Assembly (NCBI GenBank): GCA_016188575.1
Contig: JACPHN010000196.1
Location: 1 to 60,965 of the forward strand
Origin: Candidatus Schekmanbacteria bacterium
Lineage (GTDB): Bacteria; CSSED10-310; JACPHN01
DNA length: 60,965 nucleotides
Reading direction: 5' to 3'
How positions within the stretch are numbered: the first letter of the stretch is position 1; each line of letters begins with the position of its first letter. Both the position numbers and the translations under genes were made by a program. The notes under the pieces were generated by a model. That model worked only from the letters and a program-made list of their open reading frames with translations, did no database searches and was not told where the DNA came from. Of the stretch, positions 44,195-50,997 are shown piece after piece.

Positions 44195-45490
44195 TCACGA
44201 CAGCGCACGTGCCACTGCCTCCACCGCCTTCATCCCATGTCCAAACCGTGCCATCGAGTGACGGTGCACCTCCAGTTCGCTGTACGGCAGGAACCGCACG
44301 CTCAGGTCGCTGATCCGGCTGAACGCAGGCCGAGCCAGTTGGGCACGCACCTGCTCCTCGCGATCGTCTGGGGCGACGAGGAATAGCCCTCTTGCAGACT
44401 CCACCGCCGGTCCTAGCGCCAGATCGAGCAAACGGACGATGCCCGAGTAAATCGATGTTGTGTGCTCCACTTCGAACGCCGCGGCTACACGCCCCGCACC
44501 TTGTTCGAGCCACAGCACGTCGATGAGCCGCACCGCATCTCCGCCCGTTCGAGCCGTGAGCGCCTCAGGTAACGCCTTCAGGCAGCCATCACCCAGCCGT
44601 CCCCCAGCATATGCCCGGCTGCGGTCGTTGGACGCAACCCATACCTCGAACCCCAATCCGCTCCCCAGGTCACGAAGCCAGCCTTGCACCTCCGTGTGTG
44701 TCCGGTCTCCCTCTCGCGCGGCGGCCAGCAGCTTCTCGGCCTTGGCGCCTTCTTCGCGGACACGGGCAAGGTCGGCCGTCCACGCGGCGTGCGCCGCCTC
44801 GTCGTCAGCTCTCGGCGGCGCAGCATACCTTCCCGAACCGAGATCGAAGAGGAGACTCGCGATGGCTCCGAGATCGTTCGACAAGAGATCCCGATAGCGC
44901 GAGTTCGTCGCGACGACGCCTGACCGCATGGCCAGGTACTCGTCCCAGCGGCCCAGCTTCACGTTTGCACCCGTGAGCGCGTTGTATCCCTTGACGATCG
45001 CGGTGTTGAACGGCGGTGCAATTGTCGGGTGCATGAAGTAGATGAGATTCGCGGTGGCCGGGCCCAAACCCTTGATCTTCCGGCTGTCGATGTCCCGGAT
45101 TGCCGCGACCACGCCCCCCTCCTCGTTGCAGCAGACGCATGCGTTCAGGAACCGCGCGAAAGCCAGCTGATTGTCGCGGTTCTCGTAGATGTCTGGGATT
45201 CGCAGCTTGGGCTTCCAGAGAAACGCGTGATCGGCGCCCTTGAATATCTGCCGTTGCTCGGCGATGGATCCGACCACGGTTTCGAGAGACGAACCCTTGT
45301 ACACGTTCCCGAATGCGCCCGCGTCAATCTCCGCGATGACCTGTCCGATGCCGCGCCGGATTGACCGGAAGTTCTTGAGCCGCTCTTCCCACAGGAACCA
45401 CGTTTGGTAGGTCGCGTTCGGATCGGCCTTCCACCGCGCTAGGAGCGCCCGCATTGGGTCGCGGTCGGAGGAGATCGTCTCAGCTTTCAA
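44195..45490 (-). CDS. Putative restriction endonuclease-like protein with HhH-like segment (integron cassette gene)
   Basis: 431 residues from TTG 45490, which has GAGAGGAG 6 nt upstream; ATG 45454 is the alternative. The N-terminal half has IKGLGPATANLIYFMHP followed by FNTAIVKGYNALTG, reminiscent of a helix-hairpin-helix region. The C-terminal half has IDVLWLEQGAGRVAAAFEVE followed by HTTSIYSGIVRLLDLA, a segment seen in restriction endonuclease-like hypotheticals (possible PD-(D/E)XK: D...E-x-E). It forms a complete cassette with the attC at 44118-44173. A defence role is likely by context; enzymatic activity is not shown. Confidence 0.6.
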   Translation of the reverse strand: MKAETISSDRDPMRALLARWKADPNATYQTWFLWEERLKNFRSIRRGIGQVIAEIDAGAFGNVYKGSSLETVVGSIAEQRQIFKGADHAFLWKPKLRIPDIYENRDNQLAFARFLNACVCCNEEGGVVAAIRDIDSRKIKGLGPATANLIYFMHPTIAPPFNTAIVKGYNALTGANVKLGRWDEYLAMRSGVVATNSRYRDLLSNDLGAIASLLFDLGSGRYAAPPRADDEAAHAAWTADLARVREEGAKAEKLLAAAREGDRTHTEVQGWLRDLGSGLGFEVWVASNDRSRAYAGGRLGDGCLKALPEALTARTGGDAVRLIDVLWLEQGAGRVAAAFEVEHTTSIYSGIVRLLDLALGPAVESARGLFLVAPDDREEQVRAQLARPAFSRISDLSVRFLPYSELEVHRHSMARFGHGMKAVEAVARALS

Positions 45491-45569
45491 TTTAGACTCC
45501 TCTCGGTGGATGACTCTGCGACGCGAACGGCTTCGCACCTGCGATCGGGAGGTCTCGGCCGGTCGGCAT

Positions 45570-45722
45570 AACGGGCGCCGGGTCAGCGGCAGCGCCCGGA
45601 GGTAGTTTACTACCGCAGGGCGATGTCCGCTGCACCCGGTTGTTCTGCAGCGCGAATCAGCGCGGCGGAACAACCGGGTCTTGCCCGGCGCCCGTTCTTC
45701 CGACGCGCAGCGTCGGAAGAAC
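45570..45722 (-). mobile_element. ORF-less integron cassette with long structured attC, copy D (153 bp)
   Basis: Two bp shorter than copies A-C: GGGG becomes GGG in one outer arm and CCCC becomes CCC in the other, so pairing is kept. R' (GTTATGC) is the start of the nuclease-like cassette. Confidence 0.8.
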
Positions 45723-45777
45723 GTCGTGCATTAGCTGCGCGAGCTTGCGAGCGTCAGCTGCATGCACTTGTTCTGTG
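45720..45777 (-). other. attC-like site
   Basis: Minus strand: R'' CACAGAAC, inner arms GCATGCAGCTGACGCTCGC / GCGCAGCTAATGC, R' GACGTTC at the junction with copy D. The matching 5' end (GTTCTGTG) was not found upstream, as expected if the IS insertions removed it. Confidence 0.65.
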
Positions 45778-45791
45778 GCGCTCTGGAGCTC

Positions 45792-46264
45792 CTACCGTAT
45801 GTCGGCCCGAATGGCCTGTATTCGTTCGTCGAGATCTGGAATGAGCTCCTCCGGTGCCGTTTCCTGGACCCATCGGTTCATCAAACGGGCGTGAGCGAAG
45901 AGGAGCTCATAGCTCAACGTGAGGGACTTGAGTACGTCGGTCCAGAATGTCTTGCGGATATCGTCAGCATGACACGGGCCGTCTTTTCCGTCGACGAACT
46001 CGTCAGGCACGACAATGAACAGTTGTTTGAGTCTATGCCCAACACTTTGGCTCTCTCGGCCAAACCATCTCTTTCGTCTCAGTTGTCGAACCAGTGTTTG
46101 CCGAAGTCATTGTCCATCGTGAAGAGCCGGCCTATCCATACCACTGGATTCCACTCAAGCAGTGCCAGCGATTCGGCCATTTGACGGTACGTCGGTGTCA
46201 CGATGGAGGCATCCGGACCATCAACATACTCGAATATCCTTACGCCACTTTCTGGGTCGGTCAT
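45792..46264 (-). pseudogene. Cassette ORF of unknown function, apparently frameshifted
   Basis: Two minus-strand frames follow each other. One (46264-46079) encodes MTDPESGVRIFEYVDGPDAS and continues to FGKHWFDN. The other (open from about 46085, recognisable as WFGRESQSVGHRLKQLFIVV) ends at 45792 with ELIPDLDERIQAIRADIR. They could be one frameshifted protein or two small genes. No family recognised. The position just 5' of an attC supports a cassette gene. Confidence 0.4.
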
Positions 46265-46302
46265 GAATCATGTCCAGGATGTGTTGAGGTGTAATACCCC
46301 AG

Positions 46303-46727
46303 TTACTCGCGGGGAAGGAAGTCGATATGGACGTGCTCGTCGTGGCGGACCCAGGCCCGAGTCCTCATGAAACTGGGTTGGATCGGGCCGAGCATGGCGC
46401 CGTGCACGGTCTTGAGCAGTAGAGGGATGTACGGCGGATAGAGGATGACCCTCTGAATCTTGAGCCGGTGCTTCTCGATCTGGACCCTCAGTTCGTGAAG
46501 TAGCTCCGCGAGCGCGTCGAAGTCGATAGTCAGTGGTCCAGCATGTCCAGCTTCATCGAGCTCCAGGCCATATCCAAACAGATCCCATGGCCAGGTGGGG
46601 ACGTTGACCGAGGTGCCGTCCTGGTCACGGAGCGGGACAAAGATGTCGACGCTCAGCCCATTCTGATGAGTCTTGTGGCGCCAGAAGGTTCCACCGCGTC
46701 GGAGGCCGGTCTCCCCGACGATGAACA
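46303..46727 (-). pseudogene. Truncated M74/MepA-like murein endopeptidase
   Basis: The surviving C-terminal 140 residues have HKTHQNGLSVDIFVPLRD (His/Asp zinc ligands) and WVRHDEHVHIDF (HxxHxH), as in penicillin-insensitive murein endopeptidases. At 46727 the reading frame enters the inverted repeat of an ISKra4 remnant, so the N-terminus and signal peptide are lost. An open frame continues through the IS end to 46890, but those residues are not part of the original protein. Confidence 0.7.
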
Positions 46728-46947
46728 GGGTGTCCATCCGGAATGTGGGACTTAGCCGTTTTGACCCATTGGCACAGTATTGGCAGGCGTCCATCGGGGT
46801 GGTCTTGCCTTCTCGTCCACGGTAAATGGGCGTTGGAATCGGGGCAGGAGCTCCCGGAAGGCGACCTCGAATCGATTCGACTGGTTCCATGAGCGCAGCG
46901 TCAGGATTGCCTGGCCGCCATTCCCGAGCGCTTCAGGCGCTGCGTGA
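46728..46947 (-). mobile_element. ISKra4-type remnant (3' end of a second element)
   Basis: Begins with GGGTGTCCATCCGGAATGTG (46728-46747), a diverged version of the intact element's inverted repeat. It contains the transposase C-terminal segment GGQAILTLRSWNQSNRFE in reverse frame. It is cut off where the intact element starts at 46948. Confidence 0.75.
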
Positions 46948-48602
46948 GGGTGTCCGTCCGGAATACCGGACTCATCTGTTTGGACAAATTGGTGCGACGT
47001 TGGGGGGCGTCCATCGGGGTGGTTTGGCCTTCGCGTCAATAGTGACGGGTTGTCGAAATCGACGTAGAACCTGTTAGAGGGCGTGCTCGAAGCGATTGGA
47101 CTGGTTCCATGAGCGCAGCGTCAGAATTGCCTGTCCTCCGGGGATACGCCAGCTCATTCCCGAGCGCTTCAGGCGCTGGGTGACCAGAGTCTTGCAGGCC
47201 GCTTCCTGCACGCCGCTGCCGATCGGGAGATGCCGCGCACGATAGGCAGCGTAGCACATCTGATGGCGATGCTTCTCAAAGTAGCCGAGGTTTTCTTCGA
47301 TGATCTCGCGGTTCTTGGCAGAGCTGTGGTCGCGTCGATAGCGCAGTGCGCGAATGAGGTCGGCCACGCCATTGCGGTCTGCAATGAGCTTGTCGTGCCA
47401 CAAAGCGATGTCAGCTTTGGCGATCGTCTCGCTGCTCGCATAAGCGCGCAGTGCCTCGGCGGCATGTTCCATGGCGTGAAAGAAGTCGATGATCTCCTCA
47501 GTGGATTCGATCCCGAGCGTGGTCACAGTCTCGCGGATGATTCGCGAGTTCTCCTCGGCGCCATCGGCCACGGCGACTACCACCGCCTGCGGATAGCGTT
47601 CCCGGATTGCCGCGAGCTCCGCTTCGAGCTGGGCATGCAAGGTCACCTTGTGAGATTCGGGCATGCGCGCCAAACGGATGGTGTGAAGTCGTTTGCCTTT
47701 CCCATCGTACAGCGAAATGGTCCCGCAACCCGCCTCCTTGAACCGCTGCGTGGGCGCTGCCTTTCCAGCCCCCACCTGCTCCGTCTTCGCGTCCTTGAGC
47801 GGTGTCATGACGCCATCCAGCGAGACGGCAATGCAGGCTACGCCGGACACCTCAGGCAGTCTCTCCACGGCTCTGATTTCCGCTTCGATGTCCTGACGGT
47901 TCTCCTCGGCGACCTCGTTGAGCAGCTTGGGAAGTCGGTCCAAGCTGCTCGCCGACGCGGTCATCCCGGCAGCAGCGACGAGCAGCCGATGCGCTTCGGC
48001 AGGCGTCGTTGCCTGGACAAATAGGGCGGCGATGCTCGCCGCCCGAGGCGTCCAGAAGTCGCTTACCAAACCGATACGCATCTTGAGCGGTGCTACCAGC
48101 TTTCCCCCATGGCCCCCGCGTTCTTCATAAAGAGCGTAGGCAATCTGCGTCGGGCCGAAGGTGGACATGATTTCAGCCGAGCCATCCTCGCGCCGCCGGC
48201 GGAATGCCTTCTCGTCGACGACGATACCATTCGCTCGCACGTCGAGCTGGCCGATTAGCGCCGCGGTAATCTCGCTGCCGCAGCGATTCAGAAAATCCCG
48301 GAGACGCACCTCGATGCCGGCGAAATCCTCTGCGATCTCGTCCGGTGCACCACTCATTTCCTGCTCGACATACACCGATAAGCACCGAAAGGCTTCGCTC
48401 GACTCGAGCTTGAGGTGGGCATCGGAGATGGACTCGGGACGCGAATTCTGCAACAATGTCACGGGGCTGTCCTCCTCAATGGGTGTCAACTACTACTTCA
48501 TCGTACCGGGTTGACACCGTGGACGGTCCCATTGTGCTTCGTCATGGCGTCCGCTCTGAATTCCGCCAAGTTGGCAAAGTCCGGTATTCCGGACGGACAC
48601 CC
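46948..48602 (-). mobile_element. ISKra4-family insertion sequence with perfect 25-bp inverted repeats
   Basis: The left end 46948-46972 and right end 48578-48602 are exact reverse complements (start GGGTGTCCGTCCGGAATACC). The element is 1.65 kb and carries one transposase gene. It is inserted next to or inside the older remnant, and 21 bp from the attC at 48623. No clear target duplication was seen. Confidence 0.85.
47074..48462 (-). CDS. ISKra4-family transposase
   Basis: 462 residues from GTG 48462 (GAGGAGG 8 nt upstream). The DDE triad can be placed at VSLDGVMTPL, VADGAEEN and GSGVQEAACKTLV. The C-terminal GGQAILTLRSWNQSNRFE is characteristic of this family and is repeated in the neighbouring remnant. 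Inverted repeats and gene are intact, so the element may be active. Confidence 0.88.
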   Translation of the reverse strand: MTLLQNSRPESISDAHLKLESSEAFRCLSVYVEQEMSGAPDEIAEDFAGIEVRLRDFLNRCGSEITAALIGQLDVRANGIVVDEKAFRRRREDGSAEIMSTFGPTQIAYALYEERGGHGGKLVAPLKMRIGLVSDFWTPRAASIAALFVQATTPAEAHRLLVAAAGMTASASSLDRLPKLLNEVAEENRQDIEAEIRAVERLPEVSGVACIAVSLDGVMTPLKDAKTEQVGAGKAAPTQRFKEAGCGTISLYDGKGKRLHTIRLARMPESHKVTLHAQLEAELAAIRERYPQAVVVAVADGAEENSRIIRETVTTLGIESTEEIIDFFHAMEHAAEALRAYASSETIAKADIALWHDKLIADRNGVADLIRALRYRRDHSSAKNREIIEENLGYFEKHRHQMCYAAYRARHLPIGSGVQEAACKTLVTQRLKRSGMSWRIPGGQAILTLRSWNQSNRFEHAL

Positions 48603-48622
48603 CCATCGCGCCGCGTCCTTCG

Positions 48623-48686
48623 AACGGGGCGCCGGTTCAGCGGCGGGCCGCGCAGCGGACCGTCCGCTGCAAGCGGTTGTTCGGCA
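48623..48686 (-). other. attC site behind the PIN/antitoxin pair
   Basis: Minus strand: R'' TGCCGAAC (48686-48679), inner arms CTTGCAGCGGACGG / CCGCCGCTGAACCGG and R' CCCCGTTCG. It lies 17 nt after the antitoxin stop. The R'' is also complementary to the 5' end of the cas cassette at 58801-58808. Confidence 0.75.
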
Positions 48687-48703
48687 GCGGACGACCGCAG
48701 CAC

Positions 48704-48880
48704 TCACGATGCCTTCCGATCTGCCTTGGCCTTACGCGGAGGAAGCCGCACCGCTTTCCGACCGCTTTGTGCCTGCCTGGCCTTCGCAGCCTCGGCAATC
48801 TTCCGGATGTCGTTTCCGGATGCACTCGACAGCGCCTCGCGGATAGCGTGAATCTCTTCGATGATCGGATCAGGTTCCAT
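48704..48880 (-). CDS. Small antitoxin-like protein
   Basis: 58 residues from ATG 48880 (AAGGGAG 7 nt upstream): MEPDPIIEEIHAIREALSSA, then DIRKIAEAAKARQAQSG and a basic tail LPPRKAKADRKAS. The N-terminal half resembles short antitoxins paired with PIN toxins (EEIHAIREAL helix). It starts 5 nt after the PIN gene stop, so the usual antitoxin-first order is reversed. It was found by reading the minus strand directly below the PIN gene. Confidence 0.7.
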   Translation of the reverse strand: MEPDPIIEEIHAIREALSSASGNDIRKIAEAAKARQAQSGRKAVRLPPRKAKADRKAS

Positions 48881-48885
48881 CGCAG

Positions 48886-49356
48886 TTACTCCCTTGGCAA
48901 CTCAACCGGTGTGCAGATGATTGGCGGCTCGACGCCCGCGAAGCGGCAGAGATCTTCGATTCTGCGACGCAATGAGGCATTGGCGATGTGTTTGCAATTC
49001 CAGGTCAGTAGGTAGTCCATGCCGTGGACCGCAGCCATCGCAACGTGAAGAGCATCAACTCGCGCCTTCGGCGGCAGAGCGCCGCCCGCAACAAGGCTTT
49101 CGGCCAGCAGGATCGCTTCCTCCGTAACTTCCAGGAGCATGGCCTCCTGGAGTGTAGCGAGACGGCTGGCGGCTGCGCGCTCGTCTCCGGCTGCGGCTTC
49201 GTCGAGAACGAACTGTGACGTGAACAGGTCGAAGCTCTCGCGCGTTGCCCACCAATCACGGGTCACTTGCTGGTGCGCGGCACGGATGAGGTCGTGGCTT
49301 GGCAAGGCGGTCAGGTAGCTGACGATCGATGTCTCGATGTACGTTTTAGGGTTCAT
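48886..49356 (-). CDS. PIN-domain ribonuclease toxin (VapC-like)
   Basis: About 156 residues from ATG 49356 (GTG 49362 is an alternative). PIN-fold motifs: KTYIETSIVSYLTA at the N-terminus (Glu in place of the first Asp), TSQFVLDEAAAGD, ARVDALHVAMAAVHGMDYLL and TWNCKHIANA. The metal-site acidic residues are present except for the conservative first substitution. It pairs with the downstream antitoxin-like gene. Toxin/antitoxin pairs are typical stabilising cargo of integron arrays. Confidence 0.82.
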   Translation of the reverse strand: MNPKTYIETSIVSYLTALPSHDLIRAAHQQVTRDWWATRESFDLFTSQFVLDEAAAGDERAAASRLATLQEAMLLEVTEEAILLAESLVAGGALPPKARVDALHVAMAAVHGMDYLLTWNCKHIANASLRRRIEDLCRFAGVEPPIICTPVELPRE

Positions 49357-49386
49357 GGGCACTCATCTATCCTACCTTGAGAGTCG

Positions 49387-49447
49387 GCCTCACGCCTCGG
49401 TTCAGCGGCGGCGCGCAGCGCCGTCCGCTGCATGCTGTTGTTCGGCA
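49387..49447 (-). other. attC site of the type III CRISPR-Cas cassette, with a mutated core
   Basis: Minus strand: R'' TGCCGAAC (49447-49440), inner arms GCATGCAGCGGACGGCGC / GCCGCCGCTGAACCGAG, then GGCGTGAGGC where GGCGTTAGGC is expected. The recombination triplet GTT is GTG. R'' is the exact reverse complement of GTTCGGCA at the 5' end of the cas cassette (58808-58801). Confidence 0.8.
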
Positions 49448-49539
49448 GCCATCCTTCGGGGCCATGCTTCCTTCTCATTCTCGATTGCAGATGATCAAGC
49501 TGTGTCCGTAGACATGATCCATGACGCTTGTTTCCCGAG

Positions 49540-50997
49540 TCAGAGGTTCAACAGGCGGGTCTTGACCGTCGCGACAAGCTTGTTGCAGAGTGCCCACGGC
49601 TGCGACACTCGAAGCTCGCGCAGCACTTCCTGGACGAGGGGCTGGGCCAAGAACGTGTCGCCGGTGGACCACAGCGCAGCCTCCTGCATGCGACGACGGG
49701 CATCGTCCATGAGCTCCGGCGTCGGCTCGTTGTGTGCCACATCGTTGCGCAGCTCGCGGATGTCGCTTCCAAGCGCATTGTCCAGCTTCGTCAGGGCGTC
49801 CGACTCGAGGAAGTACTTCGCGATTCTGGCCGCAGGTCCCCCGTCACCGTCGAAGACCCAGTACCAGTCGACCCCATCGACTTGGTCCTTGATCTCGAAC
49901 GGCCGCTTGCGATCGTCATCGGACCCGTCGTTCTTGCGAATCAACTTGTCGCCTGCAGGCGCGTCGCCCCTCCGGAGCCTGAAATGGCGGCGTCGCTTGG
50001 GATCGGGCGAGCGCTCGAAGTGCTCGAGCAGGCGATCCCACAGGGCCGCCTCGAAGAACGCCACTGTGCCGTGAACGGCCCTGGGGATGTCTCCCGCGCG
50101 GAGCGCGAGCTCGACGCGCAACGCCGCGCGGACGGCCATGCGCTGGTGAGTCAGGACGGAGAAGTCGCACTCGGTGGGAATTGGGAGTGACGAGGCAAAG
50201 CAGGCAAGCCACTCGATGACCTGCGTCCATCGGCGCTCGACTTCGTCGGCATGGAGCGGCTCGGCGACCGCCCACGCACCGAGCAGATTGCCTCTGGCGA
50301 TGAGCTCGAGCGCTCTGCGACGAGCCTGAAACGAAGCGAGTGGCTCAGGCTTGGACATGCGTGCGACGGCACGATCCGCGGTCGGCGGGCTCGCTCTCGT
50401 CCCGTCGGCCACCTCGAGCGCCTCGACAGGAACCGATGCGTGCAGCCGAACGATCTCTTCGACCAAGTTGGTAACGACAGGGAAGCCTCCGGTCGCCGCA
50501 ACCAAGATACGCGATGGCATCACCGCCTCGATGGCGTCGCGCACCGCGCCGTCGAGCCGATGCACGACCTCGCGACGAATCACGGCGTCGTGCGGCTCTT
50601 CGCGGTCTTCGAGACGCTCCCGGTCACGCAAGTACGCATGGCGACGAACCGTTCGGACCCCCTTGGCCTTCAGGCGGGCTTCCAGCACAGTGCCCGCGAA
50701 GTGCGGATCGCCGGGAGCGGCGCCCGGTGCACGGCGCGTCTCGAGCACCAGCGCCGCATCAGGGAGCACCTCGCGCAGGACCGCGTCCAGCTTGGGCGTG
50801 CAGAGGTTCAGCTCTCCGTCGACGAGTATCTCGATGGAACGCTCTTTCTGTACGGGCGTGTCGTCAAGGATGTACCCGCGCCGCTCGATCTCGAAATGCA
50901 GCGCCGCGCAGCGATCCCTGCTCAGCTCCCGACGAACACCATCGACGACGAGCTGCACGTCGCTCTGGCCCGCTGTCAGCACGAGCAAGGTCGTCAT
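49540..50997 (-). CDS. CARF-HEPN ribonuclease, Csm6/Csx1-like
   Basis: 485 residues from ATG 50997 (ATGA overlap with the RAMP gene). The N-terminal Rossmann-like CARF domain runs MTTLLVLTAGQSDVQLVVDG to about residue 200, with ILVAATGGFPVVTNLVEEIV as the ligand loop region. The C-terminal domain has the HEPN RxxxxH motif in ELRNDVAHNEPT (R417, H422). In type III systems such proteins are switched on by cyclic oligoadenylate made by Cas10 and then degrade RNA. The Cas10-like gene of the operon keeps its GGDD site, so this is the probable second-messenger receptor. Confidence 0.82.
   Translation of the reverse strand: MTTLLVLTAGQSDVQLVVDGVRRELSRDRCAALHFEIERRGYILDDTPVQKERSIEILVDGELNLCTPKLDAVLREVLPDAALVLETRRAPGAAPGDPHFAGTVLEARLKAKGVRTVRRHAYLRDRERLEDREEPHDAVIRREVVHRLDGAVRDAIEAVMPSRILVAATGGFPVVTNLVEEIVRLHASVPVEALEVADGTRASPPTADRAVARMSKPEPLASFQARRRALELIARGNLLGAWAVAEPLHADEVERRWTQVIEWLACFASSLPIPTECDFSVLTHQRMAVRAALRVELALRAGDIPRAVHGTVAFFEAALWDRLLEHFERSPDPKRRRHFRLRRGDAPAGDKLIRKNDGSDDDRKRPFEIKDQVDGVDWYWVFDGDGGPAARIAKYFLESDALTKLDNALGSDIRELRNDVAHNEPTPELMDDARRRMQEAALWSTGDTFLAQPLVQEVLRELRVSQPWALCNKLVATVKTRLLNL

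Noticed and set aside
47230-48024. 264-codon plus-strand frame opposite the ISKra4 transposase
   Set aside because: Antisense shadow inside an IS with perfect ends and a recognisable transposase.
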